This document shows positions 25,660 through 33,940 of a stretch of DNA of 62,045 nt, piece after piece. The first letter of the stretch is position 1; each line of letters starts with the position of its first letter. The stretch spans positions 1 through 62,045 of the IMG/VR virus record IMGVR_UViG_3300046692_000139; one strand, given 5' to 3'. The notes below the pieces were generated by a model, which searched no databases, was not told the DNA's origin, and saw only the letters and a program-made list of their open reading frames with translations. Source of the stretch: a virus. Both the position numbers and the translations under genes were made by a program.

Positions 25660-26736
25660 CTATTCGAACGCCAATTTCCCCGGCTTGACGCGCTCCGGGC
25701 GGCGACGATAGATGCGTCGCGTAACCTCGCTGTCGACGTGCGAAAGTAGCGCCCTGGCATGATCAAGACTCTCCGCATCGCTCGCGCACTTGGCTCGCAG
25801 GTCGTGTTCGGTGAAGCGAACTTTGATGTTGGTCTCGTCCATTACGCGCTCCATGAAGCGCTGCCACATCGAATCCCATCCACTCGCCGTGCCTTTCTTC
25901 TCATTGATATATCCTTCACCCTTTCGTGTGCAGAAAAGAAATGGCGCGATATCAACAGGCCTCACGGACAAAGCCAGATCGACTGCGGCGCGTAACTCCG
26001 GCGTCCATTCGTAAATGGTCGTCTTGCCGGTCTTGCCTTCGGTCTTGTGCCGGGTAATTTGAATCCCTTCATCCGTGAAGTTTTTCCCTGGCATAGGGTC
26101 AATCCTTAGAAGATCGCTCCGTGCCATTCCAGTCAGTAGTTTGATACGGATGTAAGCCTGAATCGCGAGCACGCTTCCTTTCTTGCGCTTCGATTCCATC
26201 GCTAGACACTCAACGATCTCCCAATCCTCAATGTACCTATCGCGCGGCTTCTCGCCCTCCAGCCTAACCTCGCCCTTGAACGGATGACGGTCGATATATC
26301 CCCATTTCACCGCCATCGTAAAGGCGTGGGAAAGTACGTCAACGGCGCGATTTGCAGCAACCGGCGTCTCCTTGCGCTTGTCTACGTATTGGTATATGTG
26401 TTGCGGCCGGATACCGGTCATGGGCTCATTGCCGAACACGCCTCGCAAGTGCCGGATTGCTCGCTGGTTCTCGACTTGAGTCCGCGCGCCCTTGGCAGGA
26501 ACTTCCTCAAGCGCATACCGGTCGAGCAGGGCGCCGATGGTCTTGCTTTGGTCTACCGATTCCAGGCGCTTCGCCCACTCCTTGTAGGCTTCAGGAAGCG
26601 TGGTGCCGAGCCTGAATTTCTTCTTACCATCCCATCGATCCTCGAGGCCCTTCGGTACTTGGTAATAGACAGCGCCGTGTTCTATCTTCCAGCGCGCAGG
26701 CAAGCCGATGTTCTCCTTGTTGCGCTTTCTGGGCAT
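25660..26736 (-). CDS. int: tyrosine recombinase integrase
   Basis: 358 residues. Basic N-terminal arm-binding region, SAM-like core-binding domain (~62-155) and catalytic domain with Arg206 (TGMARSDLL), His-x-x-Arg at 311-314 (EHDLR), His333 (LLSHVD) and Tyr343 (RRIYRRR). Catalyses site-specific integration and excision. The gene ends 58 bases from the attP core, directly following the DUF4224 gene. Confidence 0.95.
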   Translation of the reverse strand: MPRKRNKENIGLPARWKIEHGAVYYQVPKGLEDRWDGKKKFRLGTTLPEAYKEWAKRLESVDQSKTIGALLDRYALEEVPAKGARTQVENQRAIRHLRGVFGNEPMTGIRPQHIYQYVDKRKETPVAANRAVDVLSHAFTMAVKWGYIDRHPFKGEVRLEGEKPRDRYIEDWEIVECLAMESKRKKGSVLAIQAYIRIKLLTGMARSDLLRIDPMPGKNFTDEGIQITRHKTEGKTGKTTIYEWTPELRAAVDLALSVRPVDIAPFLFCTRKGEGYINEKKGTASGWDSMWQRFMERVMDETNIKVRFTEHDLRAKCASDAESLDHARALLSHVDSEVTRRIYRRRPERVKPGKLAFE

Positions 26737-26955
26737 TTAGATAGCACTCCAGTTCGGTTGGAATTCTTTCGTCTTCGGCTTGCGCTCAGCGCTAACGCCA
26801 AACTCCTTCTCGGCATGAGCGCGAAGAACAGCTAGTGAGCCGTCCGCGCGGATCTTGAAGACGATTCCCATGGATCGTAGCATCTTGGCTTGTGCGCTGC
26901 GCTGAACTCGCTTAGTCATACTTTTTAGCTCGTCGTCGTCCAGGAACATTCCCAT
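26737..26955 (-). CDS. DUF4224 protein, candidate excisionase/recombination directionality factor
   Basis: 72 residues with GGGAGGA upstream; ends exactly where the integrase ATG begins. FLDDDELKSMTKRVQRSAQ and MLRSMGIVFKIRADGSLAVL match the DUF4224 family, usually found directly upstream of phage integrase genes. A DNA-bending excisionase role is likely but inferred from size and position. Confidence 0.75.
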   Translation of the reverse strand: MGMFLDDDELKSMTKRVQRSAQAKMLRSMGIVFKIRADGSLAVLRAHAEKEFGVSAERKPKTKEFQPNWSAI

Positions 26956-26956
26956 C

Positions 26957-27076
26957 TCATTCCTCCCAACAGTTACACGTATTTCGTTTGCAGTCGCCGT
27001 TACAGGTCGGCCCGCTATGATCCAGCCAGAGCATGACCACCGCGGCTAATGCTGTCACCAGAATCGTCGGCCACAC
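26957..27076 (-). CDS. very small membrane-anchored Cys-rich protein
   Basis: 39 residues from a GTG six bases after AGGGGA. One membrane span (TILVTALAAVVMLWLDH), then a short outer segment with four cysteines (CNGDCKRNTCNC). The next gene starts one base after its stop and its ribosome site lies inside this frame, so the two are coupled. No named family; the Cys spacing suggests disulfides or metal. Confidence 0.6.
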   Translation of the reverse strand: MWPTILVTALAAVVMLWLDHSGPTCNGDCKRNTCNCWEE

Positions 27077-27077
27077 G

Positions 27078-27836
27078 TTATTCCCCTGGCTTTGCGGTAT
27101 TGCCAGGAGCAGGAGCGACGCCGATCATGGATCTATAAATCTCACCCATCTGGCACCCGCTTGCGTCAAAGCTCAACTCGACCCTCAATTGGTCGCCAGT
27201 CGGCTCGATCGGCACCAGCTTGAGCCCTGCCGGCAATGAATCGCCACCACTACGCGCTTCCTTGAGATCCGCCTTGAGCTGGTCGATATCCGCTTGCATC
27301 GCGCCTATCGTTGCAGATAGATTGCGCTCGATGGTGCCAGCACTGCGAGCGGCACAGGTGTCGATGTAGGCGATGAGGGCGGCCCATTGCGGCATTGCAT
27401 GGCCTTTAATACCGGCGCTGGCCTCCATATAGTTGAGTATCAGCGCGCGGAACTCAGGCGTATTAATACTCATCCGCTCTCCCGCAGCCTCTGCGGGTGG
27501 CCTGGATGCAAGAGCAGCGCGGCCTTCCCATGCTTGCCTCGCGTGGCGCTTGTAGCCATCACCCCATCCTTCTGGCATCGGCTTGCCATACTCGCTGGCC
27601 AACAAGGTGGACTGCCACGATTTCAACGAGCGCTCTTGCCACCACGCCTCAAACGATGCGCGCTCGTCCACCTCGACTGTCGGGGCGGTGCTGGGCGCGC
27701 TACCGGCGTAAAGCTTTGTGCCATCAGGCAGCCTTTCGCCTATCAGGTATTGGAAGCCTTGCTCTTCGTTGACCCATTCCGCTACTGGGGCGGTGCTGGA
27801 CGATGGCGGGGTGGCGCGGTTGGTGTCGTTTCTCAT
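27078..27836 (-). CDS. Ea22-like mosaic accessory protein
   Basis: 252 residues from ATG 27836 after GAGGAAAG. Modular: Ser/Thr/Pro-rich start, YLIGERLPDGTKLYAG, a Trp-rich block (FEAWWQERSLKSWQSTLLAS), a coiled-coil-like segment (AMQADIDQLKADLKEARSG) and a C-terminal strand domain. Phage Ead/Ea22-like proteins shuffle such modules; molecular function unknown. The GTKLY block recurs in the protein at 31045-32622. Confidence 0.65.
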   Translation of the reverse strand: MRNDTNRATPPSSSTAPVAEWVNEEQGFQYLIGERLPDGTKLYAGSAPSTAPTVEVDERASFEAWWQERSLKSWQSTLLASEYGKPMPEGWGDGYKRHARQAWEGRAALASRPPAEAAGERMSINTPEFRALILNYMEASAGIKGHAMPQWAALIAYIDTCAARSAGTIERNLSATIGAMQADIDQLKADLKEARSGGDSLPAGLKLVPIEPTGDQLRVELSFDASGCQMGEIYRSMIGVAPAPGNTAKPGE

Positions 27837-27844
27837 GACTTTCC

Positions 27845-28048
27845 TCAGTGGACGGATACGATTTTCAGGCCACGCGCATTCATCTCGCCGGCATAGATGA
27901 AGAGACCAGCGAAGCATTCCTGATGACGATCTGAATTCGGTTGCTCTCGCGCTGCTTCGGAAAGGTCTTGCTGCGCCTCTTTCGTCGCTGAAATCAACTG
28001 TTCATCAGATAGCCCCGCCAGATGCGCGGCGATGTCAAATTCATCCAT
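27845..28048 (-). CDS. small hypothetical protein
   Basis: 67 residues from ATG 28048, five bases after GGAGG. Helical and acidic (DEFDIAAHLAGLSDEQLISA), ending ARGLKIVSVH. No family recognised. Confidence 0.6.
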   Translation of the reverse strand: MDEFDIAAHLAGLSDEQLISATKEAQQDLSEAAREQPNSDRHQECFAGLFIYAGEMNARGLKIVSVH

Positions 28049-28286
28049 TGCTTCCTCCATTATCCTGATTAAGAGCTGGCGGAGATACCTGGGCACGTTC
28101 TGCCGTCACGGCAACACGCTTAACTTCCTTCAGGTTGACTTCTGGTATCCCCAGGCCTTCCGCTGCTTTTACCGCTGCTGCTCGGGTAGGCGCTACGAGG
28201 ATGATTTCGCCAAATTCCGCGCTGAGCATCGCTACCGCGTGTCCGATCATTGCGCCGGGCCGGCGCTTAAATGTTTGGGCCTTCAT
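28041..28286 (-). CDS. small hypothetical protein
   Basis: 81 residues with GGAGAAAAG upstream. Contains an alpha/beta segment (FGEIILVAPTRAAAVKAAEG) and a polar C-terminus. Overlaps its neighbours at both ends in the early-left operon. Function unknown. Confidence 0.62.
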   Translation of the reverse strand: MKAQTFKRRPGAMIGHAVAMLSAEFGEIILVAPTRAAAVKAAEGLGIPEVNLKEVKRVAVTAERAQVSPPALNQDNGGSNG

Positions 28287-29485
28287 TTCTTTTCTCCTTC
28301 TGCGCTGTTATTGGCGCTGTCCCGCTGACGTTCTGCGGCCACTTTCCAGCCGTATTGCTCGCCGAGGAACTGCGTGACTGCACTGGATACCCGCGAGCGC
28401 AATTGCTGCGTGGCTCCGAACTTCTGACCGATGGCAGTCAAATCGTTGACCAGTTGGCGCACGTTGTGATCTTTGATTTCGGGCTGCTCATCCTTCGCCA
28501 CTGGCTGTGCTGCCGTGGATGGGGCTGCGGCGAGGGCGCGGATAGCTGCGGAAATCGCTTCTCGGGTTTGTCGGATTGGCTGACTGAATTCGCCACGCTC
28601 AATCGAGCACTGCGCGTTGATGTACGCGTCTTCAGCCGCTTCGGCTGCCTCGTCCAGCACTGCGACACGCGCCTCGGCTGCGCTCTCCCGCTGGTCGGGC
28701 TGTGCGCCAGTCTTGCAATGCGGGAAACCACATTCCGTACCGATGTAACCGCACCACGGATGACAGCCGGCCTCGACGGGCTGTGCGCTGGCTGGCGCAG
28801 CGAAATTTGGATGAGCTTCGTACACGAGCAACGTCACGCCGTTCTTGTCGCCATCGTCGTCCATTACTTCATTGATGATGCCGAAATAACGATGGCCTGC
28901 ATCGTGGTCGCCAGTGCTTACGTCCATCGACACCGACATACCTTCGATGAAAGACCGCAATTCGTCAGTCATGCGTCCATCACGATCCAGCCACGCCACC
29001 GGCTCGCCCTGACCCTTGGCCGCAAGCTGGGCGCGATCAGCGGCGATAGCGGCGCGGGCGATTTCCTCGACTTGCTCGGCCGTGTAGTACGGCCGATTTG
29101 CTGCGTCTGCAAAGTCGGGGAAACAGTTTCCTGTTCTTATTGCTGGATTGGCGAGAATTTCAGCGACGTCCTGACTTTGCTTCTCGATATCTGCCACGAA
29201 ATTTGGGTCTTGCATCGCCTGAGCCCACATGCCTTCAATGTCTGCGATCCTCTCCGGCAGCTCTCCAGCACCGGCAGCGGCAGCAGGGGTGCGGCGGTTC
29301 CAGGCTGCGATGGCTTCGTGCTTGAATGTGGCAAGTGCGTCAGGGTTGACAGTGCATGCCGCGTTGTCACACTCAACGGCGTATTTCGTCGCCGTCTTAA
29401 AGATGTCGGCTTTGCCACCGCAAAACGGGCACGGCAGCAGCTCGGCTTCAATGCTCGCGCCTTGGTTCAGGTTATTGGACATCAT
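28283..29485 (-). CDS. mosaic protein with N-terminal Lar-like zinc ribbon
   Basis: 400 residues; GGGGAGAAG precedes ATGATG. Residues ~14-65 form a zinc-ribbon module (ELLPCPFCGGKADIF, VECDNAACTV, AIAAWNRR) like phage restriction-alleviation (Lar) proteins. Then come Ala-rich linkers, a phage-common block (EPVAWLDRDGRMTDELRSF) and a second Cys-rich patch (CHPWCGYIGTECGFPHC). Lar proteins modulate type I restriction; whether this large fusion does so is unknown. Confidence 0.7.
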   Translation of the reverse strand: MMSNNLNQGASIEAELLPCPFCGGKADIFKTATKYAVECDNAACTVNPDALATFKHEAIAAWNRRTPAAAAGAGELPERIADIEGMWAQAMQDPNFVADIEKQSQDVAEILANPAIRTGNCFPDFADAANRPYYTAEQVEEIARAAIAADRAQLAAKGQGEPVAWLDRDGRMTDELRSFIEGMSVSMDVSTGDHDAGHRYFGIINEVMDDDGDKNGVTLLVYEAHPNFAAPASAQPVEAGCHPWCGYIGTECGFPHCKTGAQPDQRESAAEARVAVLDEAAEAAEDAYINAQCSIERGEFSQPIRQTREAISAAIRALAAAPSTAAQPVAKDEQPEIKDHNVRQLVNDLTAIGQKFGATQQLRSRVSSAVTQFLGEQYGWKVAAERQRDSANNSAEGEKK

Positions 29486-29658
29486 TTCTTCTCCCCTTTA
29501 TGCGCGCAAAACGTTTTGAGATTGCTGGGTTCGCTGAACTGGCGCTTCCAGTCCGCCGCAGCTGCCAAACAGGCCTCCTTGCTGTTGAACTCAACGGCCA
29601 TTTGGCTGCTCGGGCTGTGGCCGAGGTTAGAGATGTAGAAAATCAGCAGAATCCACAT
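29482..29658 (-). CDS. small membrane-anchored protein
   Basis: 58 residues (MWILLIFYISNLGHSPSSQM ... FCAHKGEKK) with CAGGAGGGCGAG upstream, overlapping both neighbours by a few bases. An N-terminal hydrophobic anchor precedes an exported domain with two cysteines (KEACLAAAADWKRQF and FCAHKG). It resembles small phage inner-membrane proteins of unknown function. Confidence 0.65.
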   Translation of the reverse strand: MWILLIFYISNLGHSPSSQMAVEFNSKEACLAAAADWKRQFSEPSNLKTFCAHKGEKK

Positions 29659-30537
29659 TTACTCGCCCTCCTGCTGGGTAGCGCGCGCCGCCCGTTGAGC
29701 CGCAATCCACACATCCAGCGGATACGGATTTGTTACGGGATGGACGCGCCGCATGTAAGCCTGAAAATCGCTCAGGTCGGTCTGCTCGGGAGTGCTGGCA
29801 GGGGAAGCGGCGCGGCGGTTCCATGCGGCGCGGCACAGCTTTACGCTGAGGTCATGATGGGCGGACACGGCGAAGAAGCAATCGCTCGCGTGCTCAATGT
29901 CCTCTTTTGCCGTTTCTTTGCCGCAGAACGGACACGGCAGCATTTCGCCTTCCTTCGCGGTCACAGCCTGCGCTGCCGGTGCTTTGGCTGCGAGATCCGA
30001 GCCGCTAATTCCCTCGAATTCGGGGGAATTGGAGTTCGTATCGCCGCCCTCCGCGCGGCACCGGGTAGCCGCGTTCCAAGCTGCCTGTGCGGCTTTGTAG
30101 GCGATGATATGCGTCTCGCCGTAGCCATATTCCGAGTTGGTTTTATCCCAGTGTTCGAAAAAAGCCCGTTTGTCAGCATCGCGTTGGCTTGCCGGTTCCG
30201 CGCGCAGGGCGGAAACACATTCAACAGCATTGTGTTGCTCGGCTGCGCCCGGAGTACAGTCGGGGCAACTTTCGTACTGGTCAGGCGGGAAGCCCACGAT
30301 GCCGCTATCGTTGCACATCCAGCACGCCGCGCTTGCAGTGGTATCCGGCATGTCCGAGGTAGCCGGTGCAGCTCGGCGAGCGAGAGCGGCAACATCTTCG
30401 AATTTCACCCAGTCGCCCGTTTTGCATGGCTCCATCGGGCTACATCCGCCGAGGTAGTAGCATTCGCCAATGTCGTAGCGCGTCAAGCTGTCCAGGTCAA
30501 AGCCTGCTTCTGTGCCGGTAGGGGTGGTCTGGTTCAT
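29659..30537 (-). CDS. mosaic protein with two Cys-rich modules, one Lar-like
   Basis: 292 residues with GGAGCC upstream. A zinc-knuckle pair (CWMCNDSG ... CPDC) at ~72-92, a middle block (RAFFEHWDKTNSEYGYGET), and near residue 200 a second Lar-like ribbon (EMLPCPFCGKE ... LCRAAWNRRAA). Same module types as in the protein at 28283-29485 but in another order, indicating module shuffling. Confidence 0.68.
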   Translation of the reverse strand: MNQTTPTGTEAGFDLDSLTRYDIGECYYLGGCSPMEPCKTGDWVKFEDVAALARRAAPATSDMPDTTASAACWMCNDSGIVGFPPDQYESCPDCTPGAAEQHNAVECVSALRAEPASQRDADKRAFFEHWDKTNSEYGYGETHIIAYKAAQAAWNAATRCRAEGGDTNSNSPEFEGISGSDLAAKAPAAQAVTAKEGEMLPCPFCGKETAKEDIEHASDCFFAVSAHHDLSVKLCRAAWNRRAASPASTPEQTDLSDFQAYMRRVHPVTNPYPLDVWIAAQRAARATQQEGE

Positions 30538-30770
30538 GCTGGCTCCTTTGCTTTTAAGTCATGGCCTCGGAAGTCTTCATTGCACTTTTTTACGAGCCCC
30601 TTCTCCAGCAAGGCGCGCGCTGGGGCCGTGCATCGCTTGAACGTGTCGCAGCGAAAATAGTAGGCGCTAGGGTTAAAATTCCCCATGTAAGGCATGTAGT
30701 GAACGCGCACGCCCCCGTTGATTGCATCGAGTAGTTCCTGCTGCGTTTTGCTTAACTTTTGCTGGCTCAT
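30534..30770 (-). CDS. small hypothetical protein
   Basis: 78 residues overlapping both neighbours. Starts with a helix (LSKTQQELLDAINGGVRV), then an aromatic segment (YMPYMGNFNPSAYYFRC), and ends basic. The pattern resembles a winged-helix domain; no family assigned. Confidence 0.62.
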   Translation of the reverse strand: MSQQKLSKTQQELLDAINGGVRVHYMPYMGNFNPSAYYFRCDTFKRCTAPARALLEKGLVKKCNEDFRGHDLKAKEPA

Positions 30771-31048
30771 GCTGCTTCTCCTTTTGATTCACCAGTGCTC
30801 GGGGCGCCATCACCGGACTGATTGCCGTTGACCTCGGCCTTGTCCCAGCAGATCATGGCTGCGTAGTCGCTGGAGACGCGCCGCACCTTCCCGGCCGCCT
30901 CAAGTGCTTTCAGGCGCCGCCTCAGCCACGGCGTTGTGATATCGCGGAACTTGCCGCGCAAGATGTTCTTGAGGTAGTAGGTCGGCAGTATTTCGCCGCT
31001 GCGCACCACGATCACATCCATGATTTCGCTATCGGTCGGGAGCATCAT
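30767..31048 (-). CDS. putative winged-helix protein
   Basis: 93 residues, GGAGGCG upstream. The central segment (LRGKFRDITTPWLRRRLKAL) followed by AAGKVRRVSSDY looks like a recognition helix plus wing. Could be a DNA-binding regulator; inference only. Confidence 0.6.
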   Translation of the reverse strand: MMLPTDSEIMDVIVVRSGEILPTYYLKNILRGKFRDITTPWLRRRLKALEAAGKVRRVSSDYAAMICWDKAEVNGNQSGDGAPSTGESKGEAA

Positions 31049-32622
31049 TTCGCGCCTCCGGTATTGCCAAGGGCGCTAGTATCATTGCTGGGTGTAGTGC
31101 TCGGAGCTGCGAAACGCTCGCATGCCCACCAGCCACGCCATGCCGACTTGGTGCCTTGCGATTTGTAGCTGTCAGTGGTGCGCTCCATGCTGTAGCCGCG
31201 AGGTTCTGCCCACTTCTCAAACTCGGCTCGCGCCTGCGCTTCGGTCTTCGGCTCTGCTGTTGGCACCTGGGCTGCTGCTTCCTTAGTAGCGAGGACTTCG
31301 GGCGCCTTGCCGCTCCATTTGGCATCAGGGCCGGGCTTCTTGAAGCTGCCGGACCATCCGTGCTGCTTGCCGCACTCGCATACTGGCTGCCTGCTGTCGG
31401 CGCCAATCGTTGCTGGGTCGAGCGAGTAGCGGCCGCAGTAAAAGCAGCGTGCAATCGCGCCTTCATCGTGCGTCATCGTGGCAGGAATGCCGTTCAGCGA
31501 CTCCGGCTCTGCCGCTCGCACTGCTTCTACCTGCTCTGCCTGGGCGGGGAGTGCGGGAGTGGCGAGATAAAGCTTGGTGCCGACCGGGACTTCCGACGCC
31601 TTGAAGCACGCCATCGTGAAGCCATCAGTTCCCGGCATCGTGCCGACTTCACCAATCGGCTCTGCCTGTGCCTGCTCTGCTTGCACCGCGTTGCCTTTCA
31701 GTACCGCTTTAGCGTCCGCAATGCGCTTCCACATCGCCTCGGTAACGCATTCCGGCTCGGCATCCGCCACGTCGATGATTTTCTGCAAAATCTCGAGCGC
31801 GGCGGTCTGCACCGGGGCGGCTGGCGCAGCCTTGGCTACTTCGCGTTCGATGGCGCGGGCAAAGTCAACCAAGCCCGTTGCGTCGAATGTGACCGGCCCA
31901 TATAAACCGTTGCGGTTCGCTTCATGCTCTGCCGCCAGATCGAAAATCCACTGCTCGCCGGTCAGCTCGCTCTGCTGCGGTGCTGGTGCAGCCGATTTGC
32001 GCTCTGCACGCATCAGGCGCACGACTGCATCTAGCGTCGTGGATACAGCGTCCGGCGTGAAGCAATGCCCCCTGCCTAGGTGACGCGTGATTTCAGAATG
32101 CACAGCATGGCCTTGGAATAGGATCGCCGGCAGTTCGTCGGTTAGCGGTGCTGGTGCAGCCAGACGAGTGGTCATTGCTGCATACAGCGCAGCGCACGAT
32201 TCTGCCGACAGCGTGATCGGTCGGCCTGATTCGCGCGCATCATCAAACAGGTGCGCGAGTTCCAGAATGCTCGTCTCGGAGGTGGTTATCGGTGCTAGCG
32301 CAGCCCCCATCAACTTCACGGCTTCCGCCAATTGTTCGCCAACTGGCTCGCCATCAACAAAGTAGTCCTTGATGATGTGCGGATTTGCCTCGACCAGCTT
32401 TCGCGCCAACTCGGCCACTCGGTCTGTTAGCGGTGCTGGCGCGGTGAGTGGCGCGCGACCAGCTTCAATGATTGCTGCATCAATGCATTTGTTGGCAGCT
32501 TCACGAATGATGTCCTCGCGCTGCGCGCAGCCTTCCGTGCTCGATGACTCATCCGGCTCAAGCTCGCGCTGGCGGTTGGCTTCTAGCTGGTCACTGCGGC
32601 GTTTTTTCTCGTTATCGGTCAT
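31045..32622 (-). CDS. large mosaic accessory protein (Ea22-like)
   Basis: 525 residues after GAGGACGAGAC. Composed of short domains separated by repeated linkers of the type APAPLTD (at ~62, ~155) and AAPAP. Blocks include LAEAVKLMGAALAPI, ELTGEQWIFDLAAEHEANR, a VPVGTKLYLATPALPAQ block shared with the 27078 protein, a zinc-ribbon-like CFYCGRYSLDP and a C-terminal aromatic block (KSAWRGWWACERFAA). Built like Ea22-type proteins; function unknown. Confidence 0.62.
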   Translation of the reverse strand: MTDNEKKRRSDQLEANRQRELEPDESSSTEGCAQREDIIREAANKCIDAAIIEAGRAPLTAPAPLTDRVAELARKLVEANPHIIKDYFVDGEPVGEQLAEAVKLMGAALAPITTSETSILELAHLFDDARESGRPITLSAESCAALYAAMTTRLAAPAPLTDELPAILFQGHAVHSEITRHLGRGHCFTPDAVSTTLDAVVRLMRAERKSAAPAPQQSELTGEQWIFDLAAEHEANRNGLYGPVTFDATGLVDFARAIEREVAKAAPAAPVQTAALEILQKIIDVADAEPECVTEAMWKRIADAKAVLKGNAVQAEQAQAEPIGEVGTMPGTDGFTMACFKASEVPVGTKLYLATPALPAQAEQVEAVRAAEPESLNGIPATMTHDEGAIARCFYCGRYSLDPATIGADSRQPVCECGKQHGWSGSFKKPGPDAKWSGKAPEVLATKEAAAQVPTAEPKTEAQARAEFEKWAEPRGYSMERTTDSYKSQGTKSAWRGWWACERFAAPSTTPSNDTSALGNTGGAK

Positions 32623-32634
32623 GTCTCGTCCTCG

Positions 32635-32979
32635 TTATAGGGTCTTGGCTTCTGCGCGGCGGTTTGCTTCGATGGTCCGCCAGGCTTCGATCTTTGCCTG
32701 CGCTCCGACGATCAGCCAGCGAAGCGACTCTTCCTGTTCGACTGCTGCTTTCAGGCCTTCGAGCACGGCCAAGTACTCGGGATTGGCGTATGCCTCGCGC
32801 TCCTGTGCTACTGCTGACTTGTGGCCGGCGATCTCGGCATCGCGCATCAACAGCGCCTTCTTCGATTTTCTGAACTCTTCCAGATAGATGCGCTCGGATT
32901 TGGCCTTCGCGTAGGCCGGCGCGTTATCGCGGATGAAGTCCAGCGACCGGAAGATGTTGATTTCGCCGTCCGGCGTCAC
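32635..32979 (-). CDS. hypothetical protein of the recombination module
   Basis: 114 residues, rich in helix (FIRDNAPAYAKAKSERIYLE; GLKAAVEQEESLRWLIVGAQ) and ending EAWRTIEANRRAEAKTL. Small proteins with this kind of ending are common beside recombination genes in proteobacterial phages. Likely a DNA- or protein-binding coiled coil, function unproven. Overlaps the start region of its neighbour. Confidence 0.65.
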   Translation of the reverse strand: MTPDGEINIFRSLDFIRDNAPAYAKAKSERIYLEEFRKSKKALLMRDAEIAGHKSAVAQEREAYANPEYLAVLEGLKAAVEQEESLRWLIVGAQAKIEAWRTIEANRRAEAKTL

Positions 32980-33200
32980 GGCATCACCACCGCACGCAGC
33001 ACCGCAATATCCAGGCGCGCCAGTCGCTCGACCATCTCGTCAGCGGTGAGGTCGAATGCCTCGACCAGCGCATCCAGGATCTCGACCCCGGTAGGACCGT
33101 CGTCGAACAGGTCGGCTGCGTCGACCAGGTGCGGGTAGTCGGCTTCCCTGGAATCGCATAGGAACTGCATTACCAGGTTGTTTGCGTGGTCGAGGGTCAT
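32976..33200 (-). CDS. small acidic hypothetical protein
   Basis: 74 residues from ATG 33200 with GGAGGCAG upstream and ATGA overlap with the exonuclease gene. Acidic and helical (HLVDAADLFDDGPTGVEILD). Being coupled to the exonuclease, it may be part of the recombination unit. Confidence 0.62.
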   Translation of the reverse strand: MTLDHANNLVMQFLCDSREADYPHLVDAADLFDDGPTGVEILDALVEAFDLTADEMVERLARLDIAVLRAVVMP

Positions 33201-33940
33201 GCTGCCTCCTGCAGTGGTTCGCGGCCATGCTCGGCAAGCATCCTGTTGACCAGGCTGGCCAGGTATGCGCGAGCTACGCGGCACTTGTCATCCAGCCGGC
33301 GCTCGAGAGCCATGTCGCGCTGGTACGTGATACTTGTAATGCGCATCGCCGGATCGATGCGAGCGACCTCATGCAATTCGCGCTGCTCCCATTTGATTAA
33401 CTCGTCAGGCGTGTCGAGCATCACGTGCACCACTTCGTGTTCCGGCGCGTCCCACAGCTTCATATAAGCCCGGCCCTGCCACTCGTACAGCGTGTCGTGC
33501 GCGTCTTCCGCCAGAAGAGGGAAGGTGTCCAGCGACCATGAAACCTTGATGTCGATGGTCTTGACGCCCGGCTCGTAGATGTCGCATTCGCCGGTCAGGA
33601 ATTCGCTGAGACGGCGCTCGGTGTTCTTCTTGTAGTTCTTGAAGCGCTGGTTATTCAGGAACTGGATTGCTGCATCTTCGAGTGCCAGTCCCTTGTCCAT
33701 GTACTTCGTTTCGACGACCTTGTGATAGCTGAGAAGAAATTCCTTTGCCATGCTCTTGAGGTACGTTTTGGCGCCAGCCGAAAGGGACATTTCCTTGTAC
33801 GGCGCGAGCAGCTCTTTTTCGGCGTCAGATTTGCGAGCCTTGGCAACAATCGGCAGCAGCTCGGGCGGCAGTAGCGAAGTGTCGATTGATTGCGCGTCGC
33901 CCATCAGCAGGCCGACACAGTGCGGGTGGAAGCGGATCAT
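33197..33940 (-). CDS. YqaJ-like PD-(D/E)XK exonuclease
   Basis: 247 residues with AAGGAGC upstream. Nuclease core: FLTGECDIYEPGVKTIDIKV gives the Asp and the Asp-x-Lys of the PD-(D/E)XK motif. An upstream helix with Glu (GLALEDAAIQFL) and downstream YEWQGRAYMKLW fit the YqaJ/lambda-exo class. It would resect double-strand ends for recombination together with the protein encoded upstream at 34740. Confidence 0.82.
   Translation of the reverse strand: MIRFHPHCVGLLMGDAQSIDTSLLPPELLPIVAKARKSDAEKELLAPYKEMSLSAGAKTYLKSMAKEFLLSYHKVVETKYMDKGLALEDAAIQFLNNQRFKNYKKNTERRLSEFLTGECDIYEPGVKTIDIKVSWSLDTFPLLAEDAHDTLYEWQGRAYMKLWDAPEHEVVHVMLDTPDELIKWEQRELHEVARIDPAMRITSITYQRDMALERRLDDKCRVARAYLASLVNRMLAEHGREPLQEAA

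Noticed and set aside
28271-30660. Two long plus-strand frames (455 and 386 codons) opposite the mosaic proteins
   Set aside because: They mirror minus-strand genes with ribosome sites and zinc-ribbon motifs; composition is typical of antisense shadow.
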